Below, piece after piece: positions 17,918 through 26,815 of a stretch of DNA of 64,000 nt. How positions within the stretch are numbered: position 1 is the stretch's first letter; every line of letters starts with the position of its first letter. The position numbers and the translations under genes are program-made. Source of the stretch: Parvibaculum sp. (GTDB lineage Bacteria; Pseudomonadota; Alphaproteobacteria; Parvibaculales; Parvibaculaceae); assembly GCA_031291615.1 (NCBI GenBank), contig JARLIS010000006.1, positions 28,455 to 92,454 of the forward strand, in the 5' to 3' direction. The notes under the pieces were generated by a model that had not been told where the DNA came from, searched no databases, and was given only the letters and a program-made list of their open reading frames with translations.

Positions 17918-19049
17918 CTAGTCGATGTCTTCGACGACGGCGCCTGCCCCGCCCTTCACGCGGGCGGCAAGCGCGGCGGCCATGAATTCGTCGAGGTCGC
18001 CGTCGAGAACCGTCGCGGGCGCGGGGCTCGTCACGCCGGTGCGCAGGTCCTTCACCATCTGATAGGGCTGGAGCACGTAAGAGCGGATCTGGTGGCCCCA
18101 ACCGATATCGGTCTTGCTCGCGGCTTCGGCTTGCGCCACGGCTTCGCGCTTTTCGAGCTCAAGCTCATAAAGACGGGCGCGCAGCATGTTCCATGCAGTG
18201 GCGCGGTTCTTGTGCTGCGAGCGTTCATTCTGGCATGCGACGACGATGCCGGTCGGAATATGCGTGATGCGCACGGCGCTGTCGGTCGTGTTGACGTGCT
18301 GGCCGCCCGCACCCGACGACCGGAAGGTATCGATGCGGCAGTCGCTTTCCTTGACGTCGATGTCGATCGTGTCGTCGACGACCGGGTAGACCCAGACGCT
18401 CGAAAAGCTCGTGTGACGGCGCGCATTCGAGTCATAGGGCGAAATGCGGACGAGGCGATGAACGCCCGATTCCGTCTTCAGCCAGCCGAAGGCATTGTGG
18501 CCCTTGACCAGGATGGTCGCGGACTTGATGCCCGCTTCTTCGCCGTCATGGCGTTCCATCAGCTCGACCTTGTAGCCCTTGCGTTCCGCCCAGCGCGTAT
18601 ACATGCGCAAGAGCATCTGCGCCCAGTCCTGACTTTCGGTGCCGCCGGCGCCTGCATGGACTTCGACATAGGCGTCGTTGCCGTCGGCCTCGCCGGCGAG
18701 CAGCGTTTCGATTTCGGCTTTGCGGGCTTCCTCGCGCGCGGCCTTCAACGCGGCTTCGGCTTCCTTGACGATGCTTTCATCGCCTTCGGCTTCGCCGAGC
18801 TCGATCAGTTCGAGATTGTCGTTGAGCGCGCGCTCAAGGCCCAGATAGGCGTTGATCGCCTCATCGAGGCGCGTGCGCTCGGCCATCATGGAACGCGCCT
18901 TCGTCTGGTCGTTCCAGAGATTGGGGTCTTCGGCGCGGGCGTTCAGCTCGTCGAGGCGCTTCTGGGCTGTATCCCAGTCAAAGATGCCTCCTCAGCAGCG
19001 CGAGCGACTGCTTGATTTCATCGGCGATATTCTGGGTCTCGGCGCGCAT
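17918..19049 (-). CDS. prfB: Peptide chain release factor 2, with programmed +1 frameshift
   Basis: RF2 ends translation at UGA and UAA. The gene is in two frames. The first begins with ATG at 19049 and runs 23 codons to an in-frame TGA at 18980-18978. The second continues from GAC at 18979 to the stop at 17918, giving about 376 residues in total. The slip site is CTT TGA C, and AGGAGG stands 3 bases before CTT, as in the autoregulatory site of E. coli prfB. The GGQ motif is in [10 protein letters not shown]. The stop-recognition tripeptide reads SPY, not SPF (RISPYDSN), a form I recall as common in alphaproteobacterial RF2. It lies 50 bases downstream of mrcA. Confidence 0.95.
18977..18992 (-). 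promoter_or_regulatory. prfB: RF2 +1 programmed frameshift site
   Basis: On the minus strand the site reads AGGAGGCATCTTTGAC. AGGAGG is an internal Shine-Dalgarno-like element, CTT is the slippery codon, and TGA is the stop that low RF2 fails to recognise. Reading resumes one base forward with GAC TGG GAT. Confidence 0.96.
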
Positions 19050-19099
19050 TTACTGGCCTCCGTGGAACGCGGAGCGGGAAACTAGGACGATAGCCCGTG

Positions 19100-21595
19100 T
19101 CAGTAAAGCCCGCCGGTGCCGGAATTGATGGCGGTGCCCGCTCCCGGTTGCGGCGTGCCGGACGGATTGTCGAGGCCGGAAACGGGCGTGCCCGTGACGA
19201 CGCCAACGGACGGGCTCGCGGACGAGGTCTGCGGTTCCGTGCCGTCCTTGAAGGCTTCGAGGATGACGTTGCTGCCGCTGGACGAAGCGAGCTGACCCGT
19301 CTTCAGATCGACCTTCACCAGATTGATGCCCGGCGGGATGCGGAACGGGATCGCGGGCTGGCTGCCGATCGCCTGTTGCATGATGTCGCGGAAGATCGGC
19401 GCGGCGGTGCGGCCGCCGGTTTCAGCATGGCCGAGCGGCGTCGGATTGTCGTAGCCGACGAAAACACCCACGACGAGATTGGGCGAGTAGCCCATGAACC
19501 ACGCATCGCGCTCGTCGCTCGACGTGCCGGTCTTGCCGGCGAGCGGCACGGGCACGCTCTTGATGATCTGGCCGGTGCCGCGCTGGATGACGCCTTCAAG
19601 CATCGAGGTCATCTGATAGGCCGTCTGCGGATTTTCGACCTGCTCGCGCGTGTCGGGAAGTTCCGGCGGCGGCTGGTTGGCCCAATCGGCGTTGCAGGCG
19701 GCGCAGGGCCGGTCGTCATGGCGATAGACAACCCGACCCCAGCGATCCTGAACGCGGTCGATGAGCGTCGGCTGCACCTTGTGGCCGCCATTGTCGAGAA
19801 TGGCATAGGCGGCTGCGAGCTTGATCAGCGTCGTTTCTCCGGCGCCGAGCGCCATGGAGAGCACAGGCGACATGTTGTCCATGATGCCAAAGCGATGCGC
19901 ATAGTCGACGATCGTGTCCATGCCGATATTCTGCGCGAGGCGCACCGTCATGACGTTGCGCGAATGTTCGATGCCGAAGCGAAGCGTCGAGGGCCCGAAG
20001 AAATCGTGCTCGTAGTTCTCCGGCTTCCAGAGCGCGAGCCCCGGTCCCTGATCCATGACGAAGGGCGCGTCGAGCACAAGGCTCGCCGGGGTGAAGCCAT
20101 GATCGAGCGCGGCGGCATAGACGAAGGGCTTGAAGGACGAGCCCGGCTGGCGCATCGCCTGCACCGCGCGATTGAACTCGCTCTGGTCGAAGCTGAAACC
20201 ACCCTGCATGGCGAGCACGCGGCCGGTATGCGGGTCCATGGCGATGACGGCGCCGTTGACGGCGGGCACCTGGCGCAGCGCGTAGTGATCGGGCTCCGCG
20301 TCGCCCTTCTTCTTGTAGATCGGCTCGACATAGACGACATCGCCGATGGCGAGCGCGTCGGACGGCTGCTTGATGACGGGGCCGAGATACTGGTCCTTGA
20401 TCGACTGACGGGCCCAGGACATTTCAGAGAAGGGAATGGCTCCCATCTTGATGCCGGTGGCGAACTTGCCGTTGTCGAGCTTTTCCGGACGCAGGCCGAT
20501 CTTGGCGGCCTGCGGCGTCAGTTCGAGCACGACGCCAAGCGTCCAGGGCGCGAGGTCGTCGGCGAAAGCCTGCTTCTGGAGCGCGTCCTGCCAGTTCGCG
20601 CCGGGCTGCAACTTCGCCAGCGGACCGCGATAGCCGTGGCGCATGTCGTAATCCGTCAGGCCTTTACGCAGCGAGGCGCGGGCAATGCCTTGCAGATGCG
20701 TGTCGATGGTGGTGCGGACGGAGAGACCGCCTTCATAAAGTTTCTGCTCGCCATATTTCGCGTAAAGCTCGCGGCGAACCTCCTCGACGAAATATTCGGC
20801 ATCGACGAGTTGCAGGCCCACAGGGCGCAGCGTGACGTTGAAGGGTTCGTCGCGGCCTGCCGCGGCTTCCTCGGCCGTGATGAAACCGTCTTCCTGCATG
20901 CGGCTGATGACCCAGTTGCGGCGCCCGATGGCGCGGTCGCGGTGGTCATAGGGCTGGTAGTTCGACGGCGCCTTGGGCAGCGACGCAAGGTAGGCGCATT
21001 CGGCGACGGTGAGCTGGTCGAGCGGCTTGTCGAAATAGATCTGCGCGGCGGCGGCGACGCCGTAGCTGCCCATGCCGAGATAGATTTCGTTCAGATAGAG
21101 TTCGAGGATCTTGTCCTTCGTGTAGGCCTTTTCGAGCCTGAGCGCGATCAGGGCTTCCTTCAGCTTGCGCGTCAGCGTGCGGTCGCTGTTCAGGAGGAAG
21201 TTGCGCGCGACCTGCTGGGTGATGGTCGAAGCGCCGGCGAGGCGGCGGTCATTGACGATGTTGATGATGTTGTCGACCATTGCGCGCGCGATGCCCGAAG
21301 CGTCGACGCCGCCATGGCTGTAGAAATTCTTGTCCTCGGCGGCGAGAAAAGCGTCGATCACGCGCTTCGGTATGACGCTGATCGGAACGTAGAGACGGCG
21401 CTCCTTCGCATATTCGGCGATGAGCGTGCCGTCGCCTGCATGAACGCGCGTCATGACGGGCGGCTCGTAGTTGGCGAGCTTCGAATAGTCCGGCAAATCC
21501 TGGTTCATCTGCCACAGCATGTAGCCGCCGGCGAGAAGGCCGCCGAACAGCAAAACCAGGAAGATCGCGGCAATGGTCGTGAAGACTCTCAACAT
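19100..21595 (-). CDS. mrcA: Penicillin-binding protein 1A
   Basis: This is an 831-residue bifunctional peptidoglycan synthase. It has an N-terminal membrane anchor (residues ~5-28). The glycosyltransferase family 51 domain includes AAEDKNFYSHGGVD, GASTITQQVARN and LNEIYLGMGSYG. The transpeptidase domain has the active serine in PGSSFKPF (around residue 486), SRN as the SxN motif, and AGKTGTSSD as KTG. An OB-like insert typical of PBP1A separates the two domains. All catalytic motifs are intact. It precedes prfB on the same strand and follows the amidase gene, fitting a wall-growth neighbourhood. A short Gly/Ser-rich end follows the transpeptidase domain. Confidence 0.95.
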   Translation of the reverse strand: MLRVFTTIAAIFLVLLFGGLLAGGYMLWQMNQDLPDYSKLANYEPPVMTRVHAGDGTLIAEYAKERRLYVPISVIPKRVIDAFLAAEDKNFYSHGGVDASGIARAMVDNIINIVNDRRLAGASTITQQVARNFLLNSDRTLTRKLKEALIALRLEKAYTKDKILELYLNEIYLGMGSYGVAAAAQIYFDKPLDQLTVAECAYLASLPKAPSNYQPYDHRDRAIGRRNWVISRMQEDGFITAEEAAAGRDEPFNVTLRPVGLQLVDAEYFVEEVRRELYAKYGEQKLYEGGLSVRTTIDTHLQGIARASLRKGLTDYDMRHGYRGPLAKLQPGANWQDALQKQAFADDLAPWTLGVVLELTPQAAKIGLRPEKLDNGKFATGIKMGAIPFSEMSWARQSIKDQYLGPVIKQPSDALAIGDVVYVEPIYKKKGDAEPDHYALRQVPAVNGAVIAMDPHTGRVLAMQGGFSFDQSEFNRAVQAMRQPGSSFKPFVYAAALDHGFTPASLVLDAPFVMDQGPGLALWKPENYEHDFFGPSTLRFGIEHSRNVMTVRLAQNIGMDTIVDYAHRFGIMDNMSPVLSMALGAGETTLIKLAAAYAILDNGGHKVQPTLIDRVQDRWGRVVYRHDDRPCAACNADWANQPPPELPDTREQVENPQTAYQMTSMLEGVIQRGTGQIIKSVPVPLAGKTGTSSDERDAWFMGYSPNLVVGVFVGYDNPTPLGHAETGGRTAAPIFRDIMQQAIGSQPAIPFRIPPGINLVKVDLKTGQLASSSGSNVILEAFKDGTEPQTSSASPSVGVVTGTPVSGLDNPSGTPQPGAGTAINSGTGGLY

Positions 21596-21801
21596 CGGGC
21601 TATCGCCCCACCCTTAATTGAAATGAAGGCGGTTTCGTCCGCCGCTCCAGCCCGTTTTGGCACAGCCTGCCGACACATTTAGCACGCGGTCCGCTGGCTC
21701 ACAGAAAATTATCCGCCAATCCATGCCGCATGGTTAACAGGGGTCCGGCCGCGACGATCTAGGAGCGAATTATGGCAGCCGGATGGCGAGGACAGGATGC
21801 G

Positions 21802-23223
21802 TCAATTCGGCCCTTCGGCCAGCCGGTCGCCGAAATAACGGTCAACGGCCTTGACGAAGGAACCGGTGACCGAGTTACGCCATTTTGCGGATGTGAGCCG
21901 CTTTTCGTCGCCGCCATTGGTCAGAAAGCCGAGTTCCACCAGCACGGAAGGCACATCGGGCGCCTTCAGGACGACGAAACCCGCGAAGCGATGGGTCGGC
22001 TCCAGAAGCGTCGTGGAATGGCGGGCATAGTCGACCACCGATTTGGCGAAGCGGGCCGAATAATTCTTGGTCTCGCGCTGGGCGAGATCGATCAGGATTC
22101 CGGTGACTTCAGGCGACTCGCCCTTGAAGTCGATGCCCGCGATCGCGTCCGACAGGTTCTCCTTGCGGGCGAGCGCGGCGGCTTCCTTGTCGGACGCCGT
22201 TTCAGACAGCGTATAGACCGACATGCCGCTCACATCGGGCTTGGAGATCGAGTCTGCGTGGATCGAGATGAAGAGATCGGCCTTGTGGGCGCGGGCGATC
22301 TGCACGCGCTCGCGCAGCGGAATGAAGATGTCCTTGTCGCGCGTCATGTAAACATCGTAGCGGCCGGTATCGCGCAAGCGCTTGGCGAGCGCGCGGCCGA
22401 AGGCAAGCACGACATCCTTTTCGACGACGCCGCTCGAGCGCCCATGCGTGCCCGGATCGACGCCGCCATGGCCGGGGTCGATGACGACGACACGGCGGCG
22501 GTCATGCGCGGCGGGAGGCGTGGGCGGCACGACAGGGATCGCCGCGGGCTGGGCCTCGGCCTGCGCAGCGGCCTTGTCGGCGGCAGGCAGGCCCACCGAT
22601 GCAAGGAATGTCGCGCGATCCGTTGCGGCCAGATCGAGGACGACGCGCCGTCCAAAGCCGCCTTGAGGATCGAGAATGAAATCCCGAGAAACGGAGACCG
22701 GACCCGTCGTGTCGATGACGATGCGGAAAGTATTGTTCTGGAACTGGCCATAGCGATAGTCGGAGATCAGTCCCCGGCCCTTCAGCGCGGTATTTTCCGG
22801 CAGGCGCGAGGGCATGTTGGGCAAATCGACGACGACGCGGTAAGGGTCGGCCAATGTGAAGATGTGGTACTTCACCGCGTCCGCACCGCCGAGCTCGACG
22901 ACGAAGCGCGTTTCGGCGCCCCGGTCGCCCAGTCTGATACCCGTGACCGCCGTCGCGCCCGGCGCGGGAGCGGCGGCCGGCGCGAGAGCCGTTGCGGACA
23001 TTGCGGGTTCGTCAGAGGTGGTATTGTCGGACGGGTCCTGAAGGGAAGCCTGGTTGATGCTGCCGGTTTCCGTGACCGGCCGGGCAATGGGCAGCGTGCC
23101 GAGGGTGCGGGGCTTGGGATCGGCTCCGCCCTGCCCCGCGGAAAGGAGGACCAGCGCAACAGCCAGCGCCGCCGTCAGCGGCGACGACCGGCCAAGCACA
23201 GCCCATTTTCCGTTATTACCCAT
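21802..23223 (-). CDS. amiC: N-acetylmuramoyl-L-alanine amidase with AMIN domain
   Basis: The 473-residue periplasmic hydrolase splits septal peptidoglycan between MurNAc and the stem peptide. It has a signal peptide (about 1-34, hydrophobic core LTAALAVALVLLSAG), then an AMIN domain (about 95-205), then an Amidase_3 domain from about 240. The zinc and catalytic residues are visible in DPGHGGVDPG, the Glu of GVVEKDVVL, SIHADS, and SVLVELGFLTN. Helical insertion of the EnvC-regulated type seems present in the stretch after SETASDKEAAALARKEN. It lies upstream of mrcA on the same strand with a 206-base gap, so it may have its own or a shared promoter. Confidence 0.92.
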   Translation of the reverse strand: MGNNGKWAVLGRSSPLTAALAVALVLLSAGQGGADPKPRTLGTLPIARPVTETGSINQASLQDPSDNTTSDEPAMSATALAPAAAPAPGATAVTGIRLGDRGAETRFVVELGGADAVKYHIFTLADPYRVVVDLPNMPSRLPENTALKGRGLISDYRYGQFQNNTFRIVIDTTGPVSVSRDFILDPQGGFGRRVVLDLAATDRATFLASVGLPAADKAAAQAEAQPAAIPVVPPTPPAAHDRRRVVVIDPGHGGVDPGTHGRSSGVVEKDVVLAFGRALAKRLRDTGRYDVYMTRDKDIFIPLRERVQIARAHKADLFISIHADSISKPDVSGMSVYTLSETASDKEAAALARKENLSDAIAGIDFKGESPEVTGILIDLAQRETKNYSARFAKSVVDYARHSTTLLEPTHRFAGFVVLKAPDVPSVLVELGFLTNGGDEKRLTSAKWRNSVTGSFVKAVDRYFGDRLAEGPN

Positions 23224-24020
23224 AAATATTCCGCAACCCGCCCGTCAGCTCCAGGCCCTGCCTTCGCGCGCGGCCGCGAAACGCGAATCGCCTGCGCCCA
23301 AGGACCAAAGTCGGTCTTAAGCTATTCTGGCCAGAATGATTTATAAACCCTTACCGGCTCGAAAATTTTACGAAGTCTCAAGGGTTAGCATGGTTAATGG
23401 CATCGGCCTCCATGCGGGTAAGCCATGCTTGCCAAATCAGCACCGCGCCCGTACAAAGCGGAGGCTAGCCGGTCTGGTATCCCTTTGAGGAGATTCGGCC
23501 TTCCGGGCTTCCGAGGCCCGACCTGCCGAGAGATGCGACGAGCTTGGCGACCGCCCAGTCCCCTTCGGATGACGGCATCAGGTCCTTTCAGCTCCCCGCC
23601 CTTTCAGCCCGCCAGACAGGTCCGAGTGTGCAAACGCTCGTTCCGCTGCCGCAGACGCCTCCAGATATGGGCGCCCAAGCGGTCATAAAGAATTCCGCCC
23701 GCCTCCCGGCGACGACAGGGAGGCGTCAAAGGTTGAGATGCACGACGCGGCAATGCGACCAGATGCAAGACAGGTAGAGAACGCTCGCTCCAAGCGCGCG
23801 CCGCACGCCTGTCTGGCACTCGTTCATGCCTCTCCCAATCCGATGCGCAGTGCGCTCGCCATTCTTTCATCGCAGACCCGATCCCGTTTCCTCGCTGCAT
23901 CGTCATTCGATGCGGATGCGGCCAGCCGGATCCACACAATCGGCGCCCGCCCGCGCCCGCTCGGCCGCATGAATTTGCGCCGGGTCTCGCGCGGCGGCCG
24001 GCGCCCCGGAGATACTCTCA
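23224..24020. other. Long gene-free region between amiC and rne
   Basis: Nearly 800 bases hold no gene I can support. Features seen are the 14-bp palindrome ATTCTGGCCAGAAT at 23324-23337 on the amiC side, A+T-rich sequence at 23338-23375 suitable for promoters, and a GCCTCCC/GGGAGGC stem-loop at 23701-23724. The part nearest rne is most simply a long 5' leader. RNase E leaders act as autoregulatory sensors in enterics; the same role here is inference. Confidence 0.5.
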
Positions 24021-26729
24021 ATGGCAAACAAGATGCTTATCGACGCGACCCACCCCGAGGAGACTCGGGTTGTGGTCGTGAACGGCCACCGCGTTGAAGA
24101 ATTCGACTTCGAGTCCGAGAACAGAAAGCAGCTGCGCGGCAACATCTATCTCGCGAAAATCACGCGCGTAGAGCCGTCGCTTCAAGCAGCATTCGTCGAG
24201 TATGGCGGCAATCGCCACGGCTTTCTCGCCTTCAGCGAAATCCATCCCGACTATTACCAGATCCCGGTCGCGGACCGCGAAGCGCTGGTGAAGCATCAGG
24301 CTGCCCAGGCGCGCCGCGCGGCCGAGGAAGAAAATGCCGACGGCGACAACGAAGCTGCGACGCAACTAGTCGCCAACCGTTCACCCTCGGCGGAGATTTC
24401 CACACCGCACGACGCCGAAGCGCATGACGACCACGAGCCCGAGGTCATCGAGAGCGTCGGCGCGGGCGAGGAAGCGGACGATCATCACGACGACGCCGGG
24501 CATCATGACGACGCGCATGAGCACGATCACGGCGATGCAGATCATCATGAGGCAGACGCCGCCCCGGTCGTAGAAACGAGCGAAGCATCCGCGGAGCACG
24601 GAGAGACCGAGACCGTCGTTTCCGACCACGCGGTCGAGGCCGTCGGCGCCGCAGACCCGCTGGAGGAAGCGCACGAGGAACGCGAACCGCGCAAGCCCCG
24701 GCACAATTTCCGCAATTACAAGATTCAGGAAGTCGTCAAGCGCCGGCAGATCATGCTGGTGCAGGTCGTCAAGGAAGAGCGCGGCAACAAGGGCGCGGCG
24801 CTGACCACGTTCCTGTCGCTTGCCGGGCGCTATTGCGTGCTGATGCCCAACACGGCGCGCGGCGGCGGCATTTCCCGCAAGATCACCGTGGCGGCGGACC
24901 GTAAGAAGCTGAAGGCGATTGCAGAGTCGCTCGACGTGCCGGAAGGCATGGGCCTCATCATCCGCACGGCAGGCGCCAAGCGCACCAAGGCGGAGATCAA
25001 GCGCGACTATGAATATCTGCTGCGCATGTGGGAAAGCGTGCGCGAGCTGACGCTCAGATCGACGGCGCCCGCCCTCGTCTACGAGGAAGGCAGCCTCATC
25101 AAGCGGTCGATCCGCGATCTCTACGACAAGGACATCGACACCGTATTCGTCGAGGGCGACGAAGGCTACAAGGAAGCCAAGACCTTCATGCGCATGCTCA
25201 TGCCGAGCCATGCCAAGAACGTCCAGCTTTACAAGGACAAGCAGCCGCTCTTCCAGAAGCATCAGGTGGAGCAGCAGCTCGACTCGATGTTCAACCCGAC
25301 CGTCACACTGAAGTCGGGCGGCTATATCGTCATCAATCCGACGGAAGCGCTCGTCTCGATCGACGTCAATTCGGGACGCTCGACGAAGGAGCGCAACATC
25401 GAGCAGACGGCGCTTCGCACCAATCTCGAAGCGGCAGAGGAAATCTCGCGGCAGATGCGCCTGCGCGACCTTGCCGGTCTCATCGTCATCGACTTCATCG
25501 ACATGGACGAGAACCGCAACAACCGCGCGGTGGAACGCAAGCTCAAGGATTGCCTGAAGACCGACCGCGCCCGCATCCAGGTCGGCCGCATCAGCCATTT
25601 CGGCCTGATGGAAATGTCACGCCAGCGCATGCGTTCAGGCGTGCTCGAAGGCTCGACGGTGAAATGCCCGCATTGCCAGGGCGTCGGCCTCGTCCGTTCG
25701 GTCGAGTCGATGGCGCTGCATGTGCTGCGCGGCGTCGAAGCCGAAGCGATCAAGGGCCGTGCCTCGGCCTTCACGGTGAAGGTGCCGGTCGAAGTTGCGG
25801 TCTATATTCTCAACCAGAAGCGCGCCAACCTTCTCGACATCGAGGAGCGCTACGGCACCTCGATCTATGTCGAGGCGGAGCACACGCTGAAGGGGTCCGA
25901 ACACCGCGTCGAACAGGCCGAAGCGCGCGCCCGGACGCGGACCCGTCCGGCCGCCGGCGCGATCAACATCGAAAACACCTATGCCGATGAAGACCCTGTC
26001 GTCGAAGACATCGTCGATGAGGTCGAGGACGAGGAAGAAACCGAAGAAGCCGAGGCGCCCGCCCGTCAGGGTCGCGGCGAAGCGCGCGGCGAGGAACGCG
26101 AGGACAACCCGCGCAAGCGTCGCAGACGCCGCCGCCGCAAGGGCGGACAGGAGCCGCATGGCGAACAGGCTGCTCATGGCGATGCCCCGCGCGAGGAAAA
26201 TGCCGAAGCGGATGACGAGGGCGAAGACGACGAGGACGAAGCATCGGGCGATACCGATACGTCCGCGGCCGGCGACGCGCAGAATAATGAGGGCGACGAA
26301 GGCGGCGAGGACCGGCCTCGCAAGCGTCGGCGGCGCGGCCGTCGTGGCGGTCGGCGCAATCGCGGTCGTGACGGTGCGCCGGAAGGCGTTTCCGGCGAGG
26401 AACTGCGCGAGGCAACGGGCGTCATAGACGAGAATGCGAGCAGCGGCGCGTCTTCCAGCGAAGACGACGAAGCGCCGATCCTGCTTTCCTATTCGCGCGA
26501 CGATCTCGCGCTGGAAACGCCGGTCGAAAACGAAGCGCCGGCGGAAGATACCCGCCGCGACGAGATCGAAGCCGCGCCCAGGGAAGACCTCGCGTCATCC
26601 CTGCCCGCCGCGCCCGAGGAAACGACCGCCGCAGTTGAACCTGAAGCGGCCCCTGTGGCCAGCACACCGCCCGAGAAGGCGCCCGAGCAGCCACAGCGCC
26701 GCGGCTGGTGGCAGCGCCGCTCCGGCTGA
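24021..26729 (+). CDS. rne: Ribonuclease E
   Basis: This is a 902-residue endoribonuclease for rRNA and mRNA processing. The N-terminus MANKMLIDATHPEETRV leads into an S1 domain (from about residue 36), interrupted by an acidic and His-rich insert (about 100-225, with repeated DDHHDD-like segments). This is a known trait of alphaproteobacterial RNase E. The catalytic aspartates lie in VSIDVNSG and VIDFIDMDE, and the zinc-link is CPHCQGVG. After about residue 640 comes a non-catalytic scaffold alternating Arg-rich (RKRRRRRRRKGG) and acidic blocks, where degradosome partners and RNA bind. GGAG precedes the start. Confidence 0.95.
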   Translation: MANKMLIDATHPEETRVVVVNGHRVEEFDFESENRKQLRGNIYLAKITRVEPSLQAAFVEYGGNRHGFLAFSEIHPDYYQIPVADREALVKHQAAQARRAAEEENADGDNEAATQLVANRSPSAEISTPHDAEAHDDHEPEVIESVGAGEEADDHHDDAGHHDDAHEHDHGDADHHEADAAPVVETSEASAEHGETETVVSDHAVEAVGAADPLEEAHEEREPRKPRHNFRNYKIQEVVKRRQIMLVQVVKEERGNKGAALTTFLSLAGRYCVLMPNTARGGGISRKITVAADRKKLKAIAESLDVPEGMGLIIRTAGAKRTKAEIKRDYEYLLRMWESVRELTLRSTAPALVYEEGSLIKRSIRDLYDKDIDTVFVEGDEGYKEAKTFMRMLMPSHAKNVQLYKDKQPLFQKHQVEQQLDSMFNPTVTLKSGGYIVINPTEALVSIDVNSGRSTKERNIEQTALRTNLEAAEEISRQMRLRDLAGLIVIDFIDMDENRNNRAVERKLKDCLKTDRARIQVGRISHFGLMEMSRQRMRSGVLEGSTVKCPHCQGVGLVRSVESMALHVLRGVEAEAIKGRASAFTVKVPVEVAVYILNQKRANLLDIEERYGTSIYVEAEHTLKGSEHRVEQAEARARTRTRPAAGAINIENTYADEDPVVEDIVDEVEDEEETEEAEAPARQGRGEARGEEREDNPRKRRRRRRRKGGQEPHGEQAAHGDAPREENAEADDEGEDDEDEASGDTDTSAAGDAQNNEGDEGGEDRPRKRRRRGRRGGRRNRGRDGAPEGVSGEELREATGVIDENASSGASSSEDDEAPILLSYSRDDLALETPVENEAPAEDTRRDEIEAAPREDLASSLPAAPEETTAAVEPEAAPVASTPPEKAPEQPQRRGWWQRRSG

Positions 26730-26755
26730 CACGGGCCGAACGTCATCCCGAAACG

Positions 26756-26790
26756 ATCATGCCCCGCAAAATGCGGGGCATGATTTTTTT
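26756..26790 (+). terminator. Rho-independent terminator of rne
   Basis: ATCATGCCCCGCA pairs perfectly over 13 bp with TGCGGGGCATGAT around a 3-base loop and runs into seven T. It lies 27 bases past the rne stop. The A-rich left side is weak, so it mainly serves the plus strand. Confidence 0.93.
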
Positions 26791-26815
26791 GGGCTTTAGA
26801 AAATACGCCGCCAGA

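Noticed and set aside
19097..21682. An 861-codon open frame on the plus strand opposite mrcA
   Set aside because: It mirrors the mrcA gene, is Arg/Asp/Gly-rich as antisense frames of G+C-rich genes are, and has no family signature. The same holds for the long plus-strand frame at 11201-13087 opposite the YhdP-like gene.
23738..24097. A 119-codon open frame overlapping the rne start
   Set aside because: It is Arg/Pro-rich, crosses the rne start in another frame, and has no ribosome binding site or homology.
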